64,000 nucleotides of DNA from Phytophthora sp. 'mugwort' (GCA_033558025.1 JAUCEF010000014.1:124001-188000), one strand, 5' to 3'. Counted from the stretch's first letter, positions 30,968 to 40,974 are shown. The notes: generated by a model from the letters alone, not told the origin. A program made the numbers and translations.

Positions 30968-31963
30968 ATGTGTGTAACCGACCTGCCCGGCGACCCCGAC
31001 GGCGTCCTGGTGCTCCACGACGTCATGGAGCTCGTGGACGAGGCCTACGAGCCCGTGGAGGGTTCCACGTCTGCTAATGCGTCGCCCATCGTGTTCGACT
31101 CGGACGATGAAGACCTGGACGTGCCACCGCTGCGGCCGCGACGCTTGTCGAGACGCAGCAGCAGCCACAGACGCCGACAGCAGGACGAACGATGCTCTGG
31201 CGGGGTGGATAGCGATGATCCGAGTCTGGGTGTTACGTCATTGGCTGCGCCACCGGTCTTTGGCAGCCCCGCCATGCTGGACTTAGGAGGAGACGACACT
31301 GACGAGGACGTCATGGGTGGCGTTTACCACGGCGTCGTGACGGCCAAACTTAAGCAGCCCCTGGAACAGTGGAGACTAAAGTCTACCATCATGGACGTCA
31401 GTGTGAGGCCCACTCGGGTGATGGCTTCAGCTCCCGTTAAGGAGAAGGCAAAACCAGTTACAAAAACCAAGCCTGTTAGCGAGGCCAAAGGCACGCCGAA
31501 ACATCGCATGAATCCGAAGGACGAGTTGCAGTACCTGCGTGAGCGGGTCAGACAGATGGAACAGACACTGGAGACGCTGAGGCTACAGGCCTTGGCAGAC
31601 AAAGAGAAGGCCATTGAGACGGCCATTGTGTTCAACTTGGTCCCTCAGCCCGAGCTGCTGGTGCCTTCGGACAACAAACCGGCCGATTGGGTACCAGGAT
31701 CTCCAGCACAGACACAGGCAATCAAAGACAGAGTGAACCTCGGAACAGGGAGCCCCGCGGCGGTGGACTGTATGAACGGCAGCCGGGACGGTCCGGTCAC
31801 ATCAAGTGACGGGCTGTGGGAGCGCATCGCCACGTTTCAGAAGGCCGAGTACGAAAAATCCATGAAGCAGAACAAACGCCTTCGGGTCATGGCCGAGCAG
31901 CAGCTACGAGCGCTTAAGCAGCTCGAGGTGGCGTTTTGCAACCAACGAGCTGGAAGCCAGTAG
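30968..31963 (+). CDS. bZIP-like family member D (START part decayed)
   Basis: 331 residues from ATG 30968. The N-terminus is acidic and Ser-rich, including an Arg-rich patch at about 56-71 (RPRRLSRRSSSHRRRQQ). A basic/coil segment follows (KHRMNPKDELQYLRERVRQM, about 178-197), then a long linker and the Trp helix (LWERIATFQ ... LRALKQLEVAF). The protein ends in CNQRAGSQ right where paralogues have intron 1, with CCAG/TAGATG in place of a donor. The START-like half is missing from the frame, but decayed traces follow at about 32060-32640. It could still make a stand-alone coiled-coil protein or may be a recent pseudogene. The longer upstream frame from 30779 has no family resemblance. Confidence 0.6.
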   Translation: MCVTDLPGDPDGVLVLHDVMELVDEAYEPVEGSTSANASPIVFDSDDEDLDVPPLRPRRLSRRSSSHRRRQQDERCSGGVDSDDPSLGVTSLAAPPVFGSPAMLDLGGDDTDEDVMGGVYHGVVTAKLKQPLEQWRLKSTIMDVSVRPTRVMASAPVKEKAKPVTKTKPVSEAKGTPKHRMNPKDELQYLRERVRQMEQTLETLRLQALADKEKAIETAIVFNLVPQPELLVPSDNKPADWVPGSPAQTQAIKDRVNLGTGSPAAVDCMNGSRDGPVTSSDGLWERIATFQKAEYEKSMKQNKRLRVMAEQQLRALKQLEVAFCNQRAGSQ

Positions 31964-32059
31964 ATGTACTTGTATACCGTAGTAACAGTGCTTCCACTGA
32001 ACCCGTCGTTTCCTCGTGGCTGGCGGCGGACCCTTTGAGTATTTCAGATCTTCAATCTG

Positions 32060-32640
32060 TATTATCGTTCTTGTTCCGTGTCAGTTTATTCGATAATGGC
32101 ATCTTCGATTCGCTTCCGGGACGCAGTACCGACAGACCAACACCATCTTTCAGTCTGCAGGAATGCTCATTTAAAGGCGACATGGTCTCTGCGGCGTTAT
32201 GTTCGACTCCAAGACTCAAAGGCGTCTTCCTTGAAAACACTACGAGTGTCAAGTTCTCTTGTTCAGTTTAACGCTGTAGATCAACCCGCCTGGCACTGCC
32301 TTGCCGATTCAATGAGATTCGTTGTTGTACAGACCCGGCGTTGAGACTCAGCTGACCGTGACAGACGACCGTCGCAAGCAGATCATTACAAAATGACGGC
32401 TATCTGGATTTTCGATTCACTGAGACTAAAATATTCTTTGACCGCTGGCATACACAGCACCTTGCGTCGGTGCAAACTGTGCCATACGCTCCACACGGAC
32501 TTTCATGCGAGGTGTGCTCGGAGTTTTCTGCTAGTGACGTGGCTGCCGGGACGCTCGCAAATGCACTGTGATCGTCTGTGCACCACATGCTGGAGAAGCT
32601 GCTGCTGGTCGAGGTGAAACGCAAATGGCTGGGATATTGC
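32060..32640 (+). pseudogene. Decayed START-like 3' part of member D
   Basis: Frame-broken traces resemble the START-like half of the family. LKGVFLENTTSVKFSCSV is followed, one frame over, by NAVDQPAWHCLADSMRF, corresponding to the V-P-F ... A-x-W block of paralogues. Near 32520-32620, DVAAGTLANAL and SSVHHMLEKLLLVE resemble the C-terminal helix (compare GAITNFVVNSHDAL in H). Stops interrupt every piece. The similarity is weak and judged by eye. Confidence 0.35.
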
Positions 32641-32861
32641 TGCCTCGATCGTCAGACATCGGCTCGTCAAAAAGGACTGGAATAGAAGTCTTGCGTTGCA
32701 TCCCGCTATCGAAGCATAAAACGCAAGATGGTGAAGATGGTGGGAAAACGGTTTGTTGTATGCATTTTATGTGCAATAAAGATCGTCTTTTTTTACCAAA
32801 GTCAGCTTTGGAGACAAGTTATGAGCCAGCGACATCTCACCCGCTCGCTATGGCAACGTCG

Positions 32862-33422
32862 CTACTTGCCAGTGACGACCCCACTCAACCACATCATACC
32901 TTCGTCAACGCCTTGTCCAGACACAGCCACTGTCTTCGAAATGTGTGACGGGTTACTGGTCACGCGATGCAGTGCCAGTTTCTCGCGGAGCTCTTCGACA
33001 TTCATACAGCCCGGCTGGTCCTGCTTGTTGGCTAGCACTAGCAGCTTGCAATTACGCAGCGCGTCGTCCTCAAAGACGCGGTGCAGCTCGTGGACCGCCT
33101 CGTCTACCCGGTAACGATCAGCCGAGTCAATCACGAAGATCATAGCATCTGCACCTTCGTAGTAGAAGCGCCACAGCGGCCGTAGCTTGCTTTGGCCACC
33201 AATATCACAGGCAGTAAACTCAATATTCTTGTATTTAAATGTCTCGACATTGAAGCCGATGGTTGGGATCGTGGTCACCGTCTCACCGAGCTTCATCTTG
33301 TACAACAGCGTCGTCTTGCCAGCACCGTCGAGGCCTAGCAGGAGAATGCGACTTGGCTTCGTCCAGTAGTTGGCCATGCGATCCAGCGCTGCTTCAATGT
33401 ATTGGGACACGAAATTACCCAT
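32862..33422 (-). CDS. ARF/ARL-type small GTPase
   Basis: A 186-residue Arf-family GTPase. MGNFVS at the N-terminus offers a myristoylation-type Gly2 and Ser6. The P-loop is GLDGAGKT (30-37), switch 1 TIPTIGFN (51-58), switch 2 DIGGQSKLRPLW (73-84), the base motif NKQD (132-135), with SGQG at 168-171 in place of the usual SAT/SGDG. The Trp that usually precedes DxGGQ is Cys72 here, and the C-terminus (SGVVTGK) is divergent. Arf proteins recruit coats and effectors to Golgi or endosomal membranes when GTP-bound. ATG 33422 is chosen because the 46 upstream in-frame residues are unrelated to Arf. Intronless. Whether it is Arf or an Arl paralogue cannot be settled by eye. Confidence 0.92.
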   Translation of the reverse strand: MGNFVSQYIEAALDRMANYWTKPSRILLLGLDGAGKTTLLYKMKLGETVTTIPTIGFNVETFKYKNIEFTACDIGGQSKLRPLWRFYYEGADAMIFVIDSADRYRVDEAVHELHRVFEDDALRNCKLLVLANKQDQPGCMNVEELREKLALHRVTSNPSHISKTVAVSGQGVDEGMMWLSGVVTGK

Positions 33423-33545
33423 TTTATGTTTGTCTTCTTTTGTTAGTTCGTGAATGGTGGGAAAGTTGGTATGGCTAGAACATTCTTGATCAAGTCCGAC
33501 CCATACTTGTGCTTGCAGTCTCCATACTGCCGGAATGTAGCCATA

Positions 33546-33566
33546 CGTCATGCTTGTCAAGCATGA
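33546..33566. promoter_or_regulatory. 21-base palindrome upstream of the ARF gene
   Basis: A perfect inverted repeat (half-site GTCATGCTTG, one-base centre, then its complement) lies about 125 bases before the ARF start codon. It could be a dimeric regulator site. Its role is unknown. Confidence 0.4.
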
Positions 33567-33844
33567 CTTGGCGAATGGTGATTGGTTCGTTAAATCGAGT
33601 CAAGGTGATGTGCCAGTAGCTCATGGTTGCTGGCAGTCGAAAAGCTTGGGTCGGAGGCAAATTTCAATCACGGTGCACCAGCGAGCATCCAGAATTCAAA
33701 GTGGACCTCCTGAAGTCTTGAAGTCTTTCCCAAAGCAATGCGCGAGCTGAAAAAAAGATTTATAGAGAAGGTTTTGTGGCGGCTCATCCACCCAGCGGGC
33801 ACAAAACGCTTCCAAACCATCAAGTCCCGTTCGTTCCACGTGGA

Positions 33845-35326
33845 TTACCGCGGCATAGCTCCGAAATCGTGCTCCATCAGGATATTCTCCACCGTTTGAA
33901 ACAGCCAACCGATATTCCGATGAACGGCTGCAAGTAAAAGTTCTGTGATCGCACCAGTGCGTTGGCCGGGCATATTGAGCACTCCTGCTGATAATGATGG
34001 GGTGAGTCGCATGCACAGCTGAATAATAGTTTCCTCAGAGTGTTGACTATCATCCACATGTTCCTCATCTTCGGGTTCAAATGGCACCGGACGAATAACG
34101 ATCCATGCGCGCTGCATCATCCGGAGTCCATGAAGCAGATCCCGCGGTCCCACACTATCTGACGCAGATTCGAGGGTAATCACCACACGTTCTTGCTCCA
34201 CATATTTCTTCATAGCGAAGCGCATCTGCAAGCGCGCTGTTGTATTGTTAGCCCGCAGTGTCGTGATGGCTTTGGCACGGATTGAATCTGGGGAGCTAGC
34301 CACGCCATGATACGTGCCGTCCGCCAGCTTTAGGTGCTCCGTAGACAAGCACCGCCACACTGCCGAGCACGTCTCTTCCATCCCAAACGGAATTACCTTG
34401 GAACTCGTCACCTCTAAGTACAGTGCCTCCGTCTCGCCCACATGGAGGCTAGACACATCCGAGCCCTCCTCCATTCTTTGCATAACCGGATGTCGCGCGC
34501 AAATGGAGTCTACTTCTGCGTACACCGTGTCCATATCCTTTAGCAGATTTTCATATAGCAAGTCTTCACTAGATCCAGCGCCGCAATTACTAAACTCCAG
34601 TCTCGCCTGGAGCTGCGCCACCTCCGTGCCCTCGTCTTTCCTGGAGAAATTCTTCTTTAGCAACTTTTGCAGACTGCGGGCCAGTTTGATCTGGTCCACG
34701 AGCGACTCTCTCAGCTGAAGGTTCTGCATCTCCGCTCGTTGCTTCTCGACCAACTGGTTCTTGGCGATGCGTTGCCACCTCAAGGCGCGTCTTCGTCGCC
34801 AATTGATCTGCACTGTAAGCGTTTTGCTCTCTTTGTTTTGACCCTTTGAAGCCATGAATACTCGTCGTTTGGCCTCCAGCTCCTGCTCCAATGACTGCAC
34901 CTTATTTCGGAGGTAGTTAAGCTCCTCCTTCTGCCGTTTACGCGTCGAGTTCTGCGTGGGCGGTCTGTGCAACCCCACTTTCTCCTCCGTTACAGCCTCT
35001 GAAGACGGTTCCGACCTCATTTCTAAGTCAAATAGACCTGAAAGCGGCGCAAAATGTTGTGCAGCGCCTGTTGTATTCCCAGATAGTCCTTTTTGTCGCC
35101 GAGTTGACATGGGACCCGCGTTATACACCGACAACTGCGCGAAGATAGATATATGAGGCGCCTCTGGTGGCGCCAGATACTCTGCGAACGACAATGGGTG
35201 AGATGGCGACACAACGCCTGACGGAGACGGCAGATCCTCGTCGTTCAGTTCGTCAAGGAAGCCTGGCAGCAGGTCAACGGCCAGCGCCATGTCGTCCATG
35301 GAGAGGTCATCCCCGTTGGCAGCCAT
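33845..35326 (-). CDS. bZIP-like/START-like family member E (intronless)
   Basis: A single uninterrupted frame of 493 residues. Residues 1-45 are acidic with short hydrophobic patches (VDLLPGFLDELND), like a transactivation region. The basic/coil segment STRKRQKEELNYLRNKVQ is at about 127-144. The Trp helix RWQRIAKNQLVEKQRAEMQN starts near 183 and runs to KLLKKNF (221-227). The START-like part spans about 250-493: KVIPFGMEETCSAVWRC, KKYVEQERVVITLESASD, and a C-terminal helix GAITELLLAAVHRNI. Unlike A, C, F, G and I it has no introns at the two family positions, yet the frame is intact and the motifs are conserved, so it is likely a working gene. The upstream minus strand has TCACTTCTCTAATTCT, a fair initiator. 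Confidence 0.85.
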   Translation of the reverse strand: MAANGDDLSMDDMALAVDLLPGFLDELNDEDLPSPSGVVSPSHPLSFAEYLAPPEAPHISIFAQLSVYNAGPMSTRRQKGLSGNTTGAAQHFAPLSGLFDLEMRSEPSSEAVTEEKVGLHRPPTQNSTRKRQKEELNYLRNKVQSLEQELEAKRRVFMASKGQNKESKTLTVQINWRRRRALRWQRIAKNQLVEKQRAEMQNLQLRESLVDQIKLARSLQKLLKKNFSRKDEGTEVAQLQARLEFSNCGAGSSEDLLYENLLKDMDTVYAEVDSICARHPVMQRMEEGSDVSSLHVGETEALYLEVTSSKVIPFGMEETCSAVWRCLSTEHLKLADGTYHGVASSPDSIRAKAITTLRANNTTARLQMRFAMKKYVEQERVVITLESASDSVGPRDLLHGLRMMQRAWIVIRPVPFEPEDEEHVDDSQHSEETIIQLCMRLTPSLSAGVLNMPGQRTGAITELLLAAVHRNIGWLFQTVENILMEHDFGAMPR

Positions 35327-35732
35327 AGTCGCGAATAATTAGTGTAAACCTGCAGAATTAGAGAAGTGACTAGTTCTATGACAGGGCATTCAGTTGAATT
35401 CTTGGGTAATTCCACCGGGAGCTTCGAATTTAATGAGAACGGTAGAATCGCACAGACAAGACAGATGAACCATACAATCACACATATCAAAAGTGAGGAG
35501 CACAGAAAAACTTGTCAGGAGGAGTAAATCCACAGATTGAAGCGAGAAAAACACAGATGCGGTAACTAGAATGAATGGGTTCACACGAACCTTGAACAGC
35601 TTAATCTCAACCACTCAACCTCATTTGTAAAAAGAAGACAAAAGGCATAAGGAGCGGTGACAGTGCGAGCCCGGTGACGCAGCCAGAGGAAAGCAGTCCG
35701 TGGAGCGGTGAAAGGGGAAAGTTGAGGACGAG

Positions 35733-36250
35733 ATGCCACGGGCTAAGCACAATTGGGAGGAGCTGTGTACGTTGGAGTCTCTGGAAGCTGATGCAGAATT
35801 TGTCGAGGGGAGTTTTGTTGCTCTCAAGTCACTCACACGATTCCATACCGGCAGTGGCGCGTTTGCCATGGGGTCGATCATCTAATGGTGGTAAGGCGAT
35901 TGAACTGCACAGTAAAACGTGTAAAACCTATGGCATGGTCTCCCTGAACACGAAGCGACATGGGAGAAGGAGAAAGACATCAAACATGTTTCGCATGGCA
36001 ACAACTCCTTGAAGAATATCGCCGTCGCCAACGTGAACTCAATCAGGGGGAGATGTCAGGTCGCGCACGACGTGCCGGTCAGTACGCCTAGGCCATCGCC
36101 CTCACGGGCGTGCTGACCGAGCACGCCAGCGGCCTATGTAGCAAGCCATCATGCGCGAGCTGCGTTGAACGGACAGGACGCGCATGGCAGGCATCCGCCG
36201 AAAGTACGTACCTGATGCGTACCTGCACAATAAGTTTAGGAAAAAGAAAA
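35733..36250 (+). pseudogene. Decayed reading frame of unknown family
   Basis: ATG 35733 opens MPRAKHNWEELCTLESLEAD, continuing to GAFAMGSII and a stop at 35882. Broken traces go on (about 36000-36240) with EEYRRRQRELNQGEMSGRA and AIALTGVLTEHASGL in another frame. The charged, coiled character suggests an ORF carried by a repeat. I do not recognise the family. Confidence 0.3.
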
Positions 36251-36509
36251 CGTTGCTTACATTTAGGTTACAAACAAAAAAAAAAGAATCTTACCCAGTA
36301 AGGGAGTGCATGGAGAGCACGAGGTGCTTCCATGAGCGCATGCATGTCGTAGGTAGCAAAAGAAAAACAAACAAATATAATCATTCCAAAACGTGCGTTG
36401 TTCCCCACAAGTCCAAGCCTACCTGCTTCCTCCGCCGCTTTGCAAGTGCATAGCCGCCCCGACAATTTACATCAGGGGGTAATGCACCAAAACATTAGAT
36501 AAAGCAAAC

Positions 36510-36896
36510 TCATGTCATCATGCCACTCATTTTGTACTTACCGCAGTACTTCCTGAAGGAAGGCCGAATCTCCAGCAACCAGCCTAATTGGTCGCGCATA
36601 TCTGAGAGGGTGAGTCCGGCGGGTTGCAAAGGTTTCGAGACGAATCCGACGGCTCGAAGCCTGGCGAGTAAGGTAACGAGCTTCGGGTGGGTCGTGTGCG
36701 ATGGGAGGAAGTCCGCCAAGTCGTTGCCAGGGGCCGGGATAAACTCAGGAGGCTGAAATAACGTCCGATCATAAAAAAAATGTTGACGATAAGCCGGCTT
36801 TTGTCGGAGCACCGATGCGGTCCGTGCATATACGAAATACCCAAAACAAGAACACAAAATTAGTAAAACAAAGGTATGCCTGTGACAAAGGGTCAA
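36510..36896 (-). CDS. Hypothetical protein, possibly transposon-borne remnant
   Basis: A 128-residue open frame with a hydrophobic start (FVLLILCSCFGYFVYA) that could act as a signal or anchor, then PPEFIPAPGNDLADFLPSHT and a helical end (LSDMRDQLGWLLEIRPSF). The regular, proline-punctuated sequence looks protein-like rather than random, but I know no family. It may be the end of a broken longer gene. Low confidence that it is expressed. Confidence 0.3.
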   Translation of the reverse strand: MTLCHRHTFVLLILCSCFGYFVYARTASVLRQKPAYRQHFFYDRTLFQPPEFIPAPGNDLADFLPSHTTHPKLVTLLARLRAVGFVSKPLQPAGLTLSDMRDQLGWLLEIRPSFRKYCGKYKMSGMMT

Positions 36897-37560
36897 AAAC
36901 GTGAATAAAGCAACCCAAAGTACCGTAATTTGGAGGTTTATTTCAAATCTCGCAGTTCCGCATCAAATGTTGAACTTCTTCGAGGATACCGGCCTAGGGA
37001 TCCAAGCAGCCACGTACGGCAATACTCAGTTGATGACTTGTACAGCGAATAAAACTCTGCACAGCTCGGCGGAAACAGCGGCGGACGCATGGCATGCTTG
37101 CGGCAGTCGCACAGATGCTGGCTTCAGCGGCACAGATGCAACGCACATTGACTAAGCTCGTGGCAACGCAGGAGAACCTGCGGGTCCTGCTGATGCACGA
37201 CCGTGCAGCCACGGTGCACTTTTTCTTGTCACCAACTAAGAACCGACGGCCCAAAATAGACTACCCGAAGAACGGGATAAAGCGCTTAACCCTTTCGTGC
37301 GCCCTTGAATAATCTATACTAAACAAATCGAGTCAAACGCTTGTAAAAGAGCGCTGGTTGCGCCTTTCAACAAAATTACGGCACACAGTTTCTAGTACGA
37401 CATCACGAACATGCTGTTTTTCTTTGTGTTACATAAAATGGATAGCCTAAATAGGCTATAAGCACTGCGCCCTATTATAAAATCACGGTACTACTTCTGG
37501 TCAACGTTGATTGGCGAATAAAAGCAAGGTTGCCGAATCCATTTCTGATTGGATAGTAAC
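36897..37560. other. Unassigned sequence
   Basis: No recognised gene. A plus-strand frame 37094-37312 starts with an Ala/Gln-rich helix but has no known motif. Confidence 0.3.
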
Positions 37561-38410
37561 CTAGGTGCACTGTATGAAAATCGAATTAAATATGTATACT
37601 TTCATAAAATATTGCTTCGACAAAACGGCATATGTCGCGACAAAATCACTAGAGACGGTGCAAGCGACGTGCCGCATGGGCAACGAGAAATGACCTTGCT
37701 GCATGCTTAGCGACGGCTTAGCCGCGTCAAAGGCGATAAGGCATTCAAGGCATGCCCCAGCAGTTGTCGTTGGCCGGGGATGGCGCCCAAGCTCTGGTTC
37801 TCGTTTCCCATGAAGCCGTACAGGGACGCCTTGCCAGCTCACGCAGACCCGTGCGGAGGCCGCACTCCTCGTTGTCTTTGATGCAGCGGCCCTTGACGAA
37901 CATGCCGTAGTGGTACTTGCCGCGCGGGTTCTTGACGCGGCCGAAGTGGCCACCGTTCGATAGCCAACGAGTGCTTGCACGGCTCCTGCAGATTGTAGCC
38001 CAGGCGTATATTCATCTCGGCCCGGGTCCACTCGAGCCGTGGTAGCCAACCGCTTATTCGAAACGAGAGTGCTTACGGTTCACACGGTCACCGGAATCGC
38101 GCTTCAGCACCTTTATTTTCTCCGTGCCTTCTCCGGCGTGAAAGAACGCCATGATGCCGGCCAAACGCGGGAACGCCTTGTTGTTGTTGTGGTCATACCC
38201 AGGCCTTCACCCGTGGGTGGAGCTTTAAAGCCGACCAGCATGTCTTTCTTGGGATGACAATGAACCCCAGGCAGCTGGCAAGCACGTCCATATCCTTAGC
38301 TAATAGCGATCTTGAACTTACGAAGCAGGTACGCCTCACCGTATAAAGGCTCGAAGTCGTTCACCGTACCGAAGGATGGCGTCGCCGGCGGACGCGTGGA
38401 AGTTTGTCTC
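37561..38410 (-). pseudogene. Decayed protein-coding gene of unknown family
   Basis: Several minus-strand pieces in different frames look like eroded protein: FGTVNDFEPLYGEAYLL, NNNKAFPRLAGIMAFFHAGE, KIKVLKRDSGDRVNRKH, then GGHFGRVKNPRGKYHYGMF with CIKDNEECGLRTGL and LYGFMGNENQSLGA. The Gly/aromatic/Cys content suggests a folded enzyme or secreted protein. I could not name it. Many stops and shifts mean it is a pseudogene. Confidence 0.35.
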
Positions 38411-39370
38411 GCGGCGGGTGAATGGCGTGTGAGCGTAGAAAGGCACCGATAGTGGTGGTTAGGAGGCAGCCGTTAAACAGCAGGGGGTGCTGGAGGTGGT
38501 GGCGGTTATGGCTGGACGTGGTGGTGCCGCGGCGAGAGTGCTGAGGCATGGGATCAGTTATTGCGTGTTAGCTTGCGCGCGGCCAGTTGGTGTATCTAGG
38601 ATTATCAGATTGAGAAATGGACTTGAGATTCGCATGAAAGGATACAAGTTTTTTAGGTTGAGTATAGATTGAGGTTTAGGATATATATCGGTTGCAATAC
38701 ATGATGGCATGTGAGTATTAATGTTATAATATTTCCGGTCTTATCGTTCCCACTTAATGTTGGCCTCTCCAAATAAATACGGAATGGACGGCTATTGGCT
38801 GTTCGCCCTTTCATTGACCAAAGTGGAGCGCAAACGGCGAGTCGGCTTCCCGGTGACGGACAGAAGCATGCGTCGACCGCTCATGACCTGCAGCGAGGCT
38901 GCGTAACGTAGTGCGTAAGAGAAAGACGTATGACTCGCCGAGTCTTAGCTGTGGTTCTCCTAACCCCTAAGGTCTCTGCAGAGGCTTAGATCTCTGTTGT
39001 TATACCACTAAAGACTTAAAGAGTCCGTATTCCTAAACCTAGGGGCGATACTCTCTTTGATGCTAAAACTGAACTGTTATTTGTTTTCTTTTCTGCGGCA
39101 AAGCCGCCTGTGGTGTAAATGTATGACTCTAACTATCTACCATAGTTAAACCTAGTCAAATGCATATCGAGTGGCCCTGTGGCCACGTTCCGAAATCCCG
39201 TTGATACAATTGGTACCAAGTACCACTTACTGCAAGGTGACACATAGCACGGATACACTCATGTTACCTTCGTATTAACCCCGTTATACAAACGGAATCA
39301 AGCCGACATTAAAATCTCAAATAGGACCCAATCAAACACGGCCTGTCTACAGCCATCCAACTGCCGCCGC
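38411..39370. other. Unassigned non-coding stretch left of dioxygenase copy 2
   Basis: No recognised gene or repeat. AT-rich patches lie at 38640-38750 and 39060-39150. This is where the left end of the second MULE-type element would be expected, but no inverted repeat was found. Confidence 0.3.
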
Positions 39371-40658
39371 GTGGCGCCACAAAACAACGCAGAGCAGCCC
39401 TCCGGCCAGCAACACCAGGAGCCCACGACCGGCCAGCAGCAGCACGAGTCCGCGCCCGCGTCCAAGGACCAGCACAAGGAGCTCTCGCCCGGCCAGCACC
39501 CCCGGAAGGTGCGGGCGCTCAAGCATTGTAACCCGTGGATCGACTCTCTGATCAATGTCCCAAACGTCCATCAGTGCAAGAGGTCTACCAGTATGGACCC
39601 AAAGTTGAAGGCGGACTATTGGAATGACGGGTATCTGAATGGTAATGTGAACTTGCCGAAAAAGGTTTTGCGAGCTGTTCTCGCTGAAGTTGTGAGAGTC
39701 TCTCTTCGAACCAATATTTGGTGAAGTGTGCGAGGATGCCCCCGACCCCAACCACCTCCATTCAAGCATTACTACGTTTGGCGAGGCAATGGAAAAGGTG
39801 CACAGGAGCATCAAGAATATTGTCAGACGATCGGAGACGGAGTGGTATACCAAGAGAAACTATGGTCAGTTCTGAAGTCACTGCCAGGTGGACTGCGCCA
39901 GGGCTTTCACCGTGATTATCCGTCGTTCGAGACAAGCAAGGCCATTCTTGAAAAGGGTGTGGTGCAGGCATCGGTGATTGTGGCCTTAATGCCGAAGACA
40001 CACTTTGTTATCTACCCTGGGTGCTTCGAGACTTACGTGGACAGGAACAAGTGCACCCGAGTGATGCTTGATGTGGGCGAGTTCCTTATATTCCGTGGTG
40101 AGCTGGTGCATGCTGGTGCTGAGTACAAAAGGATAAACATCAGGCTGCATTGCTACGTAAGCGTCTGTGGAATAAAGCAGAAGCGCGATTCGACAGAAGT
40201 CGCAGTCTTTAGCACGTACATGTGCGAGCACTGTATGATGCAGTGCACCTCGCTGCTTCACCGTCGTAATCATCAGCGCTATTTGCAACAAGAACCCAGA
40301 TAAGGCGAAGAAAAATGCACAGCGTGCCAAAACACACGATCGAGCTGGTCACTGCGACAACTTCAACATATCTTTCAAGAAACGCAGTGCGTACCATCAG
40401 CATAACCACCGTCGCCACCTTAAGAAAGCTTTGAAAACAGTGCGCAGCGGTCAGAATGGGGTCAACGATCGTGTCACCGCTGAGGGAAACGACCAGTCAA
40501 GCAACAGCGATATTTTCGAGGAAGGTAGCAGCGAAGACGAGGTTGGTGTCATGCAAGAGAGCAGCGAGGAGAAAGGCAGCGAGGAAGAACCCAACGCGGA
40601 AGTGAGCGGCGAGGAAGAGAGCAGCGAGGAAGAGAATAGCAAGGACAGTAGCGATTAA
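39371..40658 (+). pseudogene. 2OG-Fe(II) oxygenase-like + C2H2 zinc-finger protein, copy 2 (nearly readable)
   Basis: A Gln/Pro-rich N-terminus is followed by DPKLKADYWNDGYLNG, homologous to copy 1. Two compensating shifts (about 39690-39750) and a TGA at 39722 lie before the core. From about 39754 to 40303 the frame is open. HRDYPSFE (39908-39931) gives an H-x-D pair, VQASVIVALM and YPGCFE follow, then GEFLIFRGELVHAG (distal His) and, 11 residues on, NIRLHCYV (Arg). These are the metal and co-substrate positions of 2OG-Fe(II) dioxygenases. A C-x2-C-x8-H-x3-H finger (CEHC ... HRRNH) ends this frame at 40303. A second finger-like piece (CDNFNISFKKRSAYHQHNH) and an acidic Ser/Glu tail continue in another frame to 40658. 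Probably inactive in this copy; a full-length relative may exist elsewhere. Confidence 0.7.
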
Positions 40659-40809
40659 AGGGAAAGTAAGCAGAAGGACATCGAGGAAGAAGTCTGCGAC
40701 AATAGCTACGTAAGTGACGATGAACGCAAAGATAAGGCCTAAAACTTGACAACAGCTACTCGTGTCCCGCCGTTTCAAAGTAGCTACTGATGATGCAATC
40801 GTGACTCCC

Positions 40810-40935
40810 AATGTCTGTGTCAGCGACGTGAACGCCAGTGTCAGCGATCGAGAACGGCAGTGTTAGCTATCGAGAACGTCCGTGCCAGCGATCACGAACG
40901 TTAGTGTCAGTGTCAGATCGAGAACGTCAGCTACA
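40810..40935 (+). repeat. Degenerate tandem repeat, AGTGTCAGCGATCGAGAACG type
   Basis: Five to six imperfect units of about 20-28 bases built on GTGTCAGCGATCGAGAACG. It lies between dioxygenase copy 2 and MULE 2, the same relative place as the minisatellite at 7225-7540. Confidence 0.75.
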
Positions 40936-40974
40936 ACGAATCCCAAGAGTACACGACGTTGCAGCTTTAAAATC

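Noticed and set aside
33423..33560. 46-residue N-terminal extension of the ARF GTPase
   Set aside because: It would bury the myristoylation-type MGNFVS start, and the extension resembles no Arf leader.
34314..34718. Plus-strand frame antisense to member E
   Set aside because: Ser-rich shadow of the E coding sequence, with no support.
40497..40811. Hydrophobic minus-strand frame suggesting a membrane protein
   Set aside because: It is the complement of the Glu/Ser-rich tail of dioxygenase copy 2. Antisense of GAG/GAA repeats reads as Leu/Phe/Ser.
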